64,000 nucleotides of DNA from NCBI GenBank assembly GCA_039720395.1, contig CM077823.1:12790107-12854106 (forward strand), written 5' to 3'. The notes beneath the pieces were generated by a model, which was not told where the DNA came from, ran no database searches, and saw nothing but the letters and a program-made list of their open reading frames with translations. Source of the stretch: Liquidambar formosana. Lineage: Eukaryota > Streptophyta > Magnoliopsida > Saxifragales > Altingiaceae. Shown here piece after piece: positions 24,497 to 36,197 of this stretch. The position numbers and the translations under genes were made by a program. Every line of letters starts with the position of its first letter. The first letter of the stretch is position 1.

Positions 24497-25144
24497 TGTT
24501 GAAAGTATACACAAAATAATGGAGACAAAAGATGAAATCCGAATCCAAGGCACAATTATATCGCTATCTTCAAGACAAATTTGCTGCCCTTCAAATATAA
24601 TTGTGAATACAAAAAAGGTTATATGGCGAATTGTCCCCAAGATACAACAGACCTAGATTCACCTGTTACTATTTGTAGGATTTGCATAACTTAAAAATAG
24701 CCTAAACTTTTAGAGTAAAACAAGAAGAATATCACAAGAAGAATACAATATAAAAGAAGGAAAAGAAAAACAATTGCTTGTTAATTAATAACCCAGGAGT
24801 GGGCTGCTCGGTTTATATAGGAGATGAAGTGGTGCCAAAACACCTGTTCAAGAACATACAAAAGGTGCTTAAGCACCAGTACACTAGCCAGCCATAAGAT
24901 GGAATCCAAAAAGTTCTAAAGCGCCTATAGACTTACACCAAAAGGTACCTAAGCATATATACCGTCACACCTATACAAATGGTCATAATATATAAATATT
25001 TGAATGTAAAAGGTGCATAGGCATCTGTACACTAAATCCAAAGGGTGCCAAAGCACCATCAGGCGCCAATGCATCTGTTCTGCCAAACTGTACCAAACGG
25101 TTATAAGTAATAAAAATCCAATATAATATTTTAAATATCCAACA
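24497..25144 (-). repeat. 3' LTR of copia 1
   Basis: Starts tgttgaaagtatacac and ends tatccaaca on the plus strand. Since coding is on the minus strand this is the 3' LTR. A polypurine tract abuts its inner edge. Confidence 0.9.
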
Positions 25145-25158
25145 ATCTTCCCCTATTT
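25145..25158 (-). other. Polypurine tract of copia 1
   Basis: On the minus strand AAATAGGGGAAGAT directly precedes the 3' LTR start TGTTGG. This is the expected position and composition of a plus-strand priming tract. Confidence 0.7.
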
Positions 25159-26036
25159 AAAATTATATACCTTTGTGGCATTCTTAGAACAAATACATAG
25201 CCTAGTAGGTGTCTTTTGGACTTGAACCTCTAGTTAGTACAAATGCATCAAAGTTTTGTTAACTGTTTGGTAACCGTAGTTTTGAACCATGGACTTTATG
25301 CAACTAGCCGGATACATCGAGCATATCTGTTTCAAAATCAGTTCTAAAGTTCTTAAGTCCGCATGTTTATGGCCATGTGCGTATCCTGTTTTCATGAGTG
25401 TCCCTTGAGAAAGGTCTCAATCTCTTTGGAAGCGGCCAAACCTTCTCACTCATATAGGTAAATCTATCAAGGATGTCCTTGTCTTACTATCTTAGCAGGG
25501 GTGAAGCAGGGTTTATCGCTAATGAGGGCATTGTGCTATGATTCTATGAGGTGCGAATTGGGAACTAAAAGCCCTAGAAAGCCTTTTTTTGAAAAAATTA
25601 ATTTTTAGTAATCAGTTTTCAATTTAATACCAAAAAAAGGATTATATTGTGAACTTATTACAAATTGACTGTAAATATACTTTAAAATAACTACCTATCT
25701 TCCTCTTTTTGGCATTATGTTGAGAAACAGTTATCAAATGGTAATATCGCTCCCCAAAATAAAATAAAACGGTTGAGCCAGTGGGGGCACGTGCCCCCAA
25801 AGGCCCCCTGGCTCCGCCCATGCAGCTTAGTGTAACACTATAGACTTATTAAGAGTATTATACTCAACCTCCAAAATGACAAGAGTTCCAAATTCGCTAG
25901 ATTTTAACATCCAAGAATGGAACTGAAATAATTTCTAACGAAATCCCAACTTAACCACTCGTTCGACTTGTTTTTCCCATTGAACCTAGCCTATGTTTCA
26001 AAACCTAGGTTGGGTTGCCATCAAATGTGATTGATA

Positions 26037-29000
26037 TTATCTAGACCTTAGTCCCATTCCTTTCGATGTTTTATTTATCATCTCACGGGCTAGTCCTTTC
26101 GTCAAAGGATTTGCCAAATTCTTAATTGATTTGACATATGTCATACTAATTATTCCATCTCTTAAGAGTTCTTTAATATAATCATGTCTAAGACCAATAT
26201 GTCTTGACTTCCCATTATACATTTTACTCGTAGCACGAGCAAGGGTAGCTTGACTATCACAATAGATAGTGATCGATGGAGATGGCTTCTTTAATATAAT
26301 TATGTCTAAGACCAATATGTCTTGACCCTTTTAGCACATACGGGTATCCTTGATAATGCAATCTATAATCAATCGTACCTTTTAAGTATCTCAACACTCG
26401 AGATATTCCATCTTAATGTTTTTGACTTAGATTACTAGTAAATCGGCTCAACATGCTAACTGCAAATGCAATATCGGTTCTAGTACAATGCATCAACTAC
26501 ATTAGACTCCCAATGACCCAGGAATACTCCAATTGCCCTATGCATCTACTAGTGTTCTTCACTAACTTGACATTTGGATCAAATGGAGTTGAGACTAGTT
26601 TTTGATCAAAATGACCAAATTTCTTTAGCATATTTTCAACATAGTGCGATTGCACTAGTGCTAGGCTATCACTATTCCTCTTGATCTTAATCCCTAAGAT
26701 CACATTAGCCTTCCCCATATCCTTCATATCAAAATTAGCGGAAAGAAGCTTCTTAATTTCTATTACATATTCTAAGTTGGTTCAAAAAATGAGTATATCA
26801 TCTACATATAAGCAAATAATAACACCACCATTATTATCAAATTTGTTATATATGCATTTATCTGCATTATTGATACAAAAACCTTTTGACAATATCACCT
26901 CATCAAATTTCTCATACCATTGCTTAGGAGCCTACTTCAGGCCATATAAAGACTTTATAAGTTTATAAACTTTCTTTTCTTGACCTGATTGAACAAACCT
27001 TTGAGGTTGTTCCATGTAAATTTCTTCATCTAGATCACCATTCAAGAAGGCCGTATTCACGTCCATTTGATGGATTACTAAATGGTGAATTGATGCAAGA
27101 GAAATAAGTAAACGAATTGAACTAATTTGTGCCATAGGTGCATATGTGTCAAAGAAATCAATCACTTCTTTTTGTCTAAAGCCTTTAGCCACAAGCCTAG
27201 CTTTAAACCTATTAATTGAACCATCGGTGTTCAATTTCCTTTTGAATACCCATTTACAACCAATTGGTTTAGATCCTAGAGGGCAATCGACTAACTTCCA
27301 TGTTCCATTAGACACAATGGAATCTAATTCTTCTTCAATTGCTTCTCTCCATAGAGACACATTTGGTGAAGTCGTAGCTTCTTCATAGGAAGTTGGATCC
27401 CCTTCTGCATTCATTACAAATCTTAATTCCTTTTTAATTTCCTTTCTATTTCCTTCAACTAGAAAAAGATAGAAATCTGGACCAAAGGAATAATTTGTAG
27501 TTCTTGCCCTTTTCGAAGCTCGTGGGTTGGGATCATCTTTCAAATTTTGTTCATAAGATATATTATCTTCATGTGTACTAGTGTGTATATCAAGAGAAAT
27601 ATCTTGTTTCAACTTATCTTTAGCATATATATGCTCAAAAAAATTCAACATCCCTAGATTCTATAATCTCATTTGATACAAGATTTAAAAATCTATAAGC
27701 TTTACTATCCTTACAATATCCAATGAAAGCACATTTGTAAGTTTTAGGTCCTAATTTGGATCTCTTAATATAAGGTATTCTTATATAAGCAAGACACCCC
27801 CAAACCTTAAGATAATCCAAATTTGGTTTCCTATTATACCACAACTCATAAGGAGTCATATTGGGTTTCTTGCGTGCTATTCTGTTAAGAATATGACACA
27901 TTGATAATATAGCTTATCCCCATGAATTATTGGGAAGCCCAAAACTTATTAAAAGAGAGTTCACCATTTCAATCAAGGTTCTATTTTTTCTTTTAGCAAG
28001 ACCGTTTTGTTGAGGAGTTTAGGAAGTCGACATTTCATGTCTAATTCCATGAATTTAATAAAAAATATTAAACTCGGTTGGAAAATATTCTCCCCCACGA
28101 TCACTACTTAACACTTTTATCTTCTTGCCAAGTTGATTTTCAACCTTGGCTTTATAAATTTTAAATTTACCAAATACTTCATCTTTGCTAGACAACAAAT
28201 ATACATAAGTATATCTCAAAAAATGATCAATGAAGGTAAGAAAATATTTCTTTCCTCAACGAGTTACAAAACCCTTAAGATCACACAAATCCGAATGAAC
28301 AAGTTCTAGCAATTCTGAAGTACACTCAACTTGATGAAATGGTTTACGCACTATTTTTGCTTGAGCACACACTTCACATTTAGATATATTATTATTTGCA
28401 CATTTTGGAATTAAACCTAAATTACTCATACACTTAATAGATTGATAATTCACGTGACCTAATCTATTATGCCACAAACATAAAGAGTCAATCAAATAAA
28501 TAGAAGACATAAATTTATTAATATTAAGTTTACTCATTCCATTATAAGAGTAGCCCTTCCCAACAAAAATCCCATTTTTGGACAAGATAAACTTATCTGA
28601 TTCATACCCCAATTTGAACCCTGCTTTGTTCAAGAGATCACCAGATACAAGATTCTTGTTCATTTCTAGAACATGGCGAACATTTTTTAAAGTCACTTTC
28701 TTGCCCGAAGTAAAATTGAGTTCCACTAACCTAATTCCCATAACTTTTGCCGTTCCATTGTTTCCCATTCTAACATGCTGTCTATCGGAGACACTTTCGT
28801 ACTTGATGAAGGCATCGTGACTCTTTGCAACATGAATAGTAGCCCTAGTGTCAAGTCACCATCCTTCATCGGAATCAACATGGTTTGCCTGGGTTACAAC
28901 CACGGTAAAATTAGGATTTTCATCGGTCATATTCACTTGAGAATTGAGAAGCTTCTTGTGAAGTTGACAATTCTTCATAAAATGACTGGACTTTTGGCAA

Positions 29001-29665
29001 AAGAAACAATTCTTTTTCTTTGGTTCATTGGTGTGAATTTTCCTTTTCTTGAAACTTTTATCATTCTTAGGAGGAATACCGAATTTCTTAGGTTTGTCAT
29101 TAGACTCCCCTAGAACCAAATTTGCTCTAAAGATGTGATTTAATTTGTCCCCATTGCGATCTCGATTTCGAGATTCTTCTTCGATACGAAGATGACACAT
29201 TAGATCTTCTAAAGAACACTGCTTCTCCTAATGCTTAAGTTTCTTTTTGTAGTCATTCCAAAAAGGAGGCAATTTTGCAATAATCACCCCAACTTGGAAT
29301 TCCTCATCTACTTTAACTCCACCAATGGTAATATCATCCATTAGGAGTTGTAACTCATCCACTTGAGAAAGGATAGATTTTCCATCAATAATTTGAAAAT
29401 GAACATAATTATCAATTAAAAACTTATGCGCACTAATTTCCTTGGTCTTATATTTATTCTCTAAGTGCGTCCATAGTTCCTTGGCCGATGGAGTGTGCTG
29501 GTATGTGTTGTAGAGAGATTTGGACAGTGCATTGAGAATATGTCCTTTGCACAGAAAATCATCATCGATCCGTTTCTTCTTTTGTTGCTTTATTTCCTCA
29601 GACTCGTCTTCTTTATCCTCTGGAATTGGTGGAAGACCATCTTCCAAAATGTAGGCGAGTTTCAA
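26037..29665 (-). pseudogene. gag-pol remnant of copia 1
   Basis: Pieces in order: gag at 29,665-29,228 (KELWTHLENKYKTKE); a zinc knuckle of CX2CX4HX4C form at 29,200-28,856 (CFFCQKSSHFMKNC); pre-integrase at 28,768-28,256 (LCLWHNRLGHVNYQSIKCM); an integrase end at 27,901-27,635 (TPYELWYNRKPNLDYLKVWG); reverse transcriptase at 27,651-26,932 (QMDVNTAFLNGDLDEEIYME); further RT at 26,727-26,497; RNase H at 26,315-26,037 (IYCDSQATLARA). The pieces lie in different frames with stops between them, and most of the integrase core is not readable. It cannot encode a working polyprotein. Confidence 0.9.
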
Positions 29666-29817
29666 AGTTATTAAAAAGAATAAAACCTTTTGTTGCCACT
29701 ACATAAAAAATTGCCCATCAAATCGTTCCAAGTGCACCAAGTCTTGATTCATCGCTTGAATTGATTGAATGATTGAAGCCAAAGTCTCCATTAATGCAGA
29801 AAAATTTGCCTTAAAAT

Positions 29818-30466
29818 CGTTGAAAGTATACACAAAATAATGGAGACAAAAAGATGAAATTCGAATCCAAGGCACGATTATATCGCTATCTTTAAGACAA
29901 ATTTGCTGTCCTTAAAATATAATTGAGAGTACAAAAAGGGTTATATGGCGAATTGTTCCCAGGATACAATGGACCAGATTCACCTATTACTATTCGTAGG
30001 ATTTGCACAACCTAAAAATAGCCTGAAATTTTAGAATAAAACAAGAAGAATACCACAAGAAGAATACAATATAAAAGAAGGAAAAGAAAAACAATTGCTT
30101 GTTAATTAACAACCCACGAGTGGGCTGCTTGATTTATATTGGAGATGAAATGATGCCAAAACACCTGTTCAAGAACATACAAAAGGTGCTTTAAGCACCA
30201 GTACACTAGCCAGCCATAAGATGGAATCCAAAAAGTGCTAAAGCACCTGTAGACTTCCACCAAAAGGTGCCTAAGCACATGTACCATCACACCTATACAA
30301 ATGGTCATAATATATAAATATTTGAATGTAAAAGGTGCATAGGCATCTGTACACTAAATCCAAAGGGTGCCAAAGCACCATCGAATGCCAATGCATCTGT
30401 TCTACCAAACTGTACCAAACGGTTATAAGTAATAAAAATCTAATATAATATTTTAAATATCCAACA
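29818..30466 (-). repeat. 5' LTR of copia 1
   Basis: Pairs with 24,497-25,144. The sequence just inside it on the minus strand (GATTTTAAGGCAAATTTT) is not the usual initiator-tRNA-Met primer site. The primer region is therefore mutated, lost or of another type. Confidence 0.88.
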
Positions 30467-30471
30467 TGATC

Positions 30472-31045
30472 ATCATACTGACAATAACAATCAAGATTGG
30501 CAGCTCTGAAATAAAGAAGGATCACAATGCATGGATTTTTAGGATACGAAGACTCTGGTTGTGAAGTAATTGGACGGGGGAGGTTCACATTGATCTTTAT
30601 TCCAGGTTTCTAAGAAACTTCAGAAAAAAGACTTCTTTGACTCAATTACCTTAGAAAAGTAAACCAATCTTATAAAATAAATAAAAAAACAAATCGAGGA
30701 GGGCCTGCGGACCCCCTCTCTGTCCACTTGGCTCCACCCCTTACTAGCTTTAACAACTATCAACCAGTCCCCAAGCAGAGCAAAATGATTTCAAAATATG
30801 TAGGCAAATATAAACCGAAAACAATAATATTAGGAAATTAAATAGAGTAATTTACACATAATGATACATCAAACAATGCAAAGTCTGTAAAATGGATGCT
30901 TCATTCTTGGCTAAGATGAGTTTTAAAACCGCAGATCATCCACTTGGTCATACGACTATCGTTAACGTACACTATATTTTAGTCAAATGGAAAAGAAAGA
31001 CGAAAATGAGAGAGAGAGAAAGAGGCTCTTCAATTTTCTAGACAA
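30472..31045. repeat. Upstream flank of RLP2, paralogous to the RLP3 flank
   Basis: Aligns with 38,890-40,975 through gacaat(a/c)acaatcaagattgg, ggagg(t)tcacattga, gtttctaag and gaggctcttcaattttctag. It lacks the MITEs present at 39,094, 39,883 and 40,368, so it preserves their pre-insertion sites. Confidence 0.85.
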
Positions 31046-31202
31046 GAGCAGTAAAGGATTTCATGGCACCGATCGATGTTGGAAGGAATAGTTCCTGTCA
31101 GAAGGTTATTTGATAGATTCAAAATACTCACTCAAATAAGGGTCATGAGTTCTCGAGGGATCTCTCCTGATAACAGATTACATGGAAGGTCAACCTGCAT
31201 TC

Positions 31203-31240
31203 CTCTCGTAAACCCTCTTTTTTTTTTTTTTTTTTTTTGG
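31203..31240. repeat. Poly-T tract within RLP fragment 4
   Basis: A run of T of about 20 interrupts the LRR remnant, next to a short duplication of the phrase ctcgtaaaccct on both sides. It produces poly-lysine in a minus-strand open frame that is not a gene. Confidence 0.6.
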
Positions 31241-31485
31241 GTAAGTACTCGTAAACCCTTTTGCCATAAACTCTTTCCCTAACAATCTCACCTGTTTGTC
31301 CCTTGTGTATGCCATATATGTGAGGATTATAAGTATACAGATGGCCTCCTTCTTGGTGGTGACAAGGAAATTGTTGATGCACCCTGGAATTGCTCGTAAT
31401 ATATAATTGGACTCAAGGTATAAAATTATTGTATATTTTAATTGGCACAGTTGGCACAGTTTCAAGGGAATAATTCCTTTAAACC

Positions 31486-32682
31486 TGTTTACACTAAAAT
31501 TTTACCCGCTGACATGTGTTATTTTGTGGGCAAAAGGTGAGTCTTTAGTTTATAAAAGAGTAAGAAAACTGATTATTTTAGGCCGATGATTTTCAAGCCG
31601 ATGAAATTAAGGCCAAGGGTAGGTGGGTAGAGAAGTGATGTCCTTTGGCCAATGATAATTCTAGTCAGTCATAAGTGGGCCACATGGCAATCATGTAGTT
31701 AGGTTGGTATGTTGGATTTTTTTGACCAATAAGGGCTTGACACATGTCTTGCGGAAAGACAACTTGGTTTTTATGCATGATGTGCAGGTGAGAGAACGTG
31801 GGAAGTTAGTGGGTTGATGCATTCAGTTCAAGGAAGTTAAAGTGGACAAGTGGCAAGATTTCATAGCCAAAGGTAACCGCCATATAGTTATTTGTTCAGG
31901 CCGGAAGTAAATGCTAGTAACTTCCAACTATCTTCTAAAGTGTAGAATGGATAGGTGGCATAAGTACAAGGGCTGAAGAAATAACTGCCAAGTAACTCTT
32001 GGCAGGTATGGAGAATTTCCACATGTGCTGTTGACACATAACTACTAGGTAGTTATTTGTTCAGGTCGAAGGTAACCGCCAGGTAGTTATTGTTTCAGGC
32101 CGGAGGAAACCGCTGGTAACTTCCAGTCAGTTGGAATTGGTTGCTGTTTAAAAATTTCAGAAATGAAGATGAAGCAATGGTTTTTCAACCACCATCCTTT
32201 TCAGGATTCCCTTTATAGGAGTAATTTAACTTAGTTTAACTACCTTCCTTTTCAACCCTTTAGTGTAATTTAAATTTCCAGCAATCATTTTCATTCCAAG
32301 CTTTGTAATTTGCTTTCAAGTTCATGTTCGTGGCTTACAAACATTCTCAATGGATACTTTGTGCTTTTAATAATGTCACTCTCATGCTTTGGAAATGTGT
32401 TTCTCACTTTGTTTCCATTTTCATTTTGCTTTATTGTTAACAAGTTCTTCAAGTTTATTTATCTCTAGACATTTGTGCTAGAACCCATAAGGAACTACCC
32501 TTATCCTTTTCAATCGCTTGAATTTCTTATAAAGTGACTGACTAGGCGGTTATAGTCCACGACTATAATCTCTCGGCTTGGAAGGTACTAAGGGTCGTGT
32601 GCGCACGACTTCGGGCCAAACTTGGCCTTGGCACGCCCGCGCAATCAACAGACTGTGGAAAATACAATTTTTAGTGCGAACA
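31486..32682. mobile_element. Solo LTR, 1.2 kb, in RLP fragment 4
   Basis: The ends are TG...CA with a short inverted repeat: left TGTTTACACTAAAAT, right complement TGTTCGCACTAAAAAT. Identical 5-bp flanks aaacc lie at 31,481-31,485 and 32,683-32,687. The RLP similarity resumes across the gap, so the site is confirmed by the paralog. No internal coding sequence remains, as expected after LTR-LTR recombination. Confidence 0.85.
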
Positions 32683-33361
32683 AAACCCATTATAATGTAA
32701 GCTCAAAATCATCAAATTTGGTAGGGTTTGTCCAATCCATGCCAGTATGTTTGCTGATAGTCTAATGCGCCCATGATCCAGAATGATCAAACTTGTGCTA
32801 TTCTTCAAGAACAGAGGCAGGTCTCCAGAAATATTGTTACATTCCTAGTGTAGCATCCTGAGATGAACTAAATGGCCAATTGAGTTGAGGATGTTCCCAG
32901 ATAAATTGTCTTTTGTTAAATTTAGAATGACAAATTTTTTCCCATATGCCTACCAGTCCGAAAGCTATGCATAGAAATGATTTAGGGACAAGTCGACTTA
33001 ACTTTTTGCATCCATCATTTCACATAGGGAAGAAAGAGGTTCGGAAATGAAATTCTAGTCAAAACAGTGTTCTCATGTTTAGGGGGAAATGTGGCTGAGG
33101 ACCCCTAAATTTGTTCCAACTCAAATCTATTTTCTGAGTTTTGATGAGAAATCTGACACTTTCCCTCTGAGCTTATATTGTGTGAAAGATCCATAAACTT
33201 AATTCTCGAAGAGGGATTCTAGAATCAAGTGGGTAGAGTATCTGAAATCATATCAATAATAGACAAAAAGTTACTGTGTTGGCAAGACTGCAGACCTAGA
33301 ATATCAAGTTGAAAAGATAAGCTCACATTCACAGACAATGAGTTCGAAGACAAGACCAATA

Positions 33362-33443
33362 GGGATTGGGCTCCACGTGGCAGCCCATCAACGGCTACTA
33401 GAGGTTGCAGTTTGTTTCACAAACTGTAGCAAATCCCAATCCC
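33362..33443. repeat. Tiny hairpin insert in RLP fragment 4
   Basis: gggattggg at 33,362 and cccaatccc at 33,435 are inverted. Between them gcagtttg and caaactgt form a second stem around tttca. RLP3 has no counterpart here. It could be a very small MITE. Confidence 0.5.
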
Positions 33444-33540
33444 CAGACGAGTGGATAATACCCAAAGCTGCTAAAGTTCAGAAAATGAGCTTCGGTGATG
33501 ATACCCTCCCAGGAGTTAAAAGAAACATCCAAAACAACCA

Positions 33541-34058
33541 CTTCCTTCATCCCACAAAGATAGATCATTTTTGCGAGTTTAGATGCGAAAACTCAGCATT
33601 GTGTTGAGTTAATTCACACTATTTAATGAGAGGTTAGATGGTTTGGATTAAAAGTCAGAAAAGATAACCATTGAGGTCATTTTGGTCATTTTGGTTATTT
33701 TGGTCATTTCAATAGAAACTTTTTCAATTTTTAATCTAAGCCATTCAACCCCTCATCTAACAGTATAGATTGACTTCGCATAGTGTTGAATTTTATCGTC
33801 TTAGTACCTAATCCAAACTCCATTTTTGCTACTTTTTGTGTCCCAAATATTTGTTTATTTTGAAAAGTCGAATTACAATATTTTTTAACTTTCCTATATT
33901 ACTCTTTATTATTTTAATAATTACTCTCAGTACAAAACTCAATACCAAGTAAGAAAGGATATTTTAAAAAAAAAATGAGGTTTAATAAACAACAAGTCAA
34001 GGTAATTTTAAAATTGCGTGTTTTGTCAACTTGGCCTACCTTTGTGATACGGAAGGAG
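33541..34058. mobile_element. Stowaway-type MITE containing another MITE
   Basis: The left end cttccttcatcccacaaag pairs with the complement of the right end, ctccttccgtatcacaaag. This is close to the Stowaway consensus CTCCCTCCGTCCC; TA follows on the right. A second inverted-repeat element sits inside it at about 33,590-33,790. Confidence 0.75.
33590..33790. mobile_element. MITE nested in the Stowaway element
   Basis: Left block gagaggttagatggtttgg and the right complement gaggggttgaatggcttag are inverted, continuing outward through cagcattgtgttga-like ends. Removing it restores a continuous Stowaway body. Exact ends are uncertain. Confidence 0.6.
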
Positions 34059-34060
34059 TA

Positions 34061-35420
34061 TATGTATCAAAGATATTTTTTTCAAGCACACATAATAAAC
34101 TCACACACATACAAAATTACCACGTACACGATATAGCCCAATAGCTCATAAAGTTAATCTACACTCAACCTCCAAAAAGGCCTAACTGTAGCAGGTGTGA
34201 TAACAGGTTGGCTAATCAGAGTGAGAACTTACACCTCCCAGGCAGCAAAGATCATGAATCGAGCGAAAACCATTCGATCACCAAAGGCATTTTCTTTTTC
34301 GGCCTTCTCTCTTTTTCTTTTCTACAAGGAAAAGAAAAAAAATTATCATCTGTCTTAAAGCTTCAAATTTGACCATTTTAGTGCATGTCATACGACTCGT
34401 ACAATCAAAGAGTGCAAATAAAAGAGGCACAGCTGCTCTTGTATCCTTGGCCTCAATCCTTTATTTATTTATTTTTATTTATATATTTTTTTTGGGAACT
34501 AGAGCACAAGTACCCTAGTAGAGCACAAAGTAACTATGCATGTTGCATATATTTTTCATTTTTTTTTTTCTAAAAATAGAATAATCCCAAAACCAAAGTT
34601 TCTCAGAAAACCCAAGCCGTGATCCGATTTACACATCTACAAATTCAAAAATTTAATAAAAACACTAAATATTAAAACTTCTAATAAATAATCCAAGTCC
34701 AGGTATCAAAGTTTAGAGTAAAATATAATTCCAAATACCCTTTTACAACAATTTAAATAAAATAGAAGTTCTTACAGAAAACTTCTTAACATACTGGTCT
34801 AGATTTGACTAAATAACTCTAAATAAATTCCAAGAGTTCTACAAATGTCATCTCACTCCTCCGCCTTCTTTCCTAAAATAGATTTATGTAGGGTAAGATC
34901 ACAGCCCATTGAATTGAAAATTTAATTACTATCCGTAAAATATGGAATTAGAGATCATTTTACATGAATTCAAAGTTCGAGGGTTCATAATTTTGCATAA
35001 TGCAAATAAAATATTTAAGCTACAATAATCCCATTATGAATACGTACATGAGATAATATGCACACTTAAATGGTTATAAGCACAAGTAAATACCATTAAG
35101 CTATTCAATAGGGATAATCTCAGTTAGGAAGGTTTAATCTTCTTAATAGATGTAGTAACCTACCACCAATTCGTGCAACTCCCCAATAAATATTTGTCCA
35201 TGTTTACATATGCTTTGTGAGATGAATCAAGACATTTAAATCATGCAATGAATATACATAGGCAATAAATCAGTTTTCTAAAAAACGTTCCAAATAGCAC
35301 AAGAGTTGACAAAGCAACAAATCAAGTTGAACAAAATGAGTTCGTTATGGAGGTGGTCTGGGGGGCAGTTTGGGTCATCCAAGATCAAGCAGTCAATTAA
35401 TGAGCTTGGTCTTCTTCACG
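34061..35420. other. Intergenic, nothing recognised
   Basis: AT-rich DNA without coding signal. T-rich runs occur near 34,485 and 34,560. The open frame at 34,385-34,573 is accidental. Confidence 0.6.
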
Positions 35421-35422
35421 TG

Positions 35423-35793
35423 TGCGTTTGGCGCACCGCTTGGGAAACTGGGAAAGCCAAATGACCGTTCAGGAGCTAAAAATCAGTTTACATATTTTAA
35501 AAATGTTTGGTGAACCATTTAAAACGCCTTTTATGAAATGTCATTTCTTTTAAAAGGCGGATTGGAAAAAGCTACCCTGAGTAGTTTTTCAAAATGCTGC
35601 AAAAAAGCAAAAGGCATTTCCAAATTTATCTTTATTTGCCATATTTAACTTTACTTTCCAATCCTTTTGATACAAAATGACTTTTAAAACCGTTCACCAA
35701 ACATCAACTTTCTTTCAAATGTCTTTTTAACTTTTTGAAAATACCTTTCTTCAAAAGGCCTTTTTATTTCGAAACGATGTGCAAAACGCAAGC
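35423..35793. mobile_element. Possible MITE (GTGCGTTTGGCGCACC end)
   Basis: The left end tgtgcgtttggcgcaccgct and the complement of the right end, tgcgttttgcacatcgttt, are similar but not identical. The interior repeats short blocks such as aaaaggc and gttcaccaaac in both orientations. No clear target duplication was seen. Confidence 0.45.
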
Positions 35794-35799
35794 ATGGTC

Positions 35800-36197
35800 G
35801 AAAAATGACCGGAACAACCATGCATTGACCACATTTTGAGCTCCTTCATATACAAATCTGTTATTTTCTAAATGTCAGGAAAATGTTTCAAGACATGAGA
35901 AATTTATATACACTAGTTATCATATTATTATTATTATTACTACTTAATTTTTTACAATCGATAGAATTTATCCGTACTTCTAATCCCCACACTATCAACA
36001 AATGGATATCAATGCCTCTCCACTAAAACCCCAGATCACTCACTCAACAAGTGGAAAAAAGAATGCCACTAAACTAATTATGGCATATGAGCATTGTAAA
36101 TGGAACTGAGCAATTTGAACAATTATGGCTATCCTTAATTTGAATAGAAAGATAGTTAATTTGAACAATTTCACTGACCTTTTTTTTTATATATTTT
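35800..36197. other. RLP3 3' flank
   Basis: The stretch near 36,110-36,190 (tttgaacaatttcactgacc) corresponds to the RLP2 3' flank that carries the hAT insertion. An ATT microsatellite lies near 35,925-35,940. No gene was seen. Confidence 0.6.

Larger units (their letters stand above)
24497..30466 (-). mobile_element. Decayed Ty1/copia retrotransposon 1
   Basis: LTRs of about 648 bp begin TGTTG and end AACA (the inner edge of the right copy starts CG in place of TG). Flanks tgatc at 24,492-24,496 and 30,467-30,471 are a perfect 5-bp target duplication. Coding remnants on the minus strand run gag, zinc knuckle, integrase, reverse transcriptase, RNase H, which is copia order. The two LTRs differ at many positions by eye, so the insertion is old compared with the Sirevirus-like element at 43.7 kb. 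It lies in the upstream flank of RLP2. Confidence 0.92.
31060..33538 (-). pseudogene. RLP pseudogene fragment 4, split by a solo LTR
   Basis: Two blocks of minus-strand RLP similarity (31,060-31,485 and 32,683-33,538) flank a solo LTR. They align with RLP3 at about 36,690-37,080 and 37,070-37,890, for example at gaatagttcctgtcagaagg and tgctaaagttc. Many stops and frameshifts leave no open frame. N- and C-terminal parts are absent. A short foreign insert lies at about 33,358-33,460. Confidence 0.8.
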
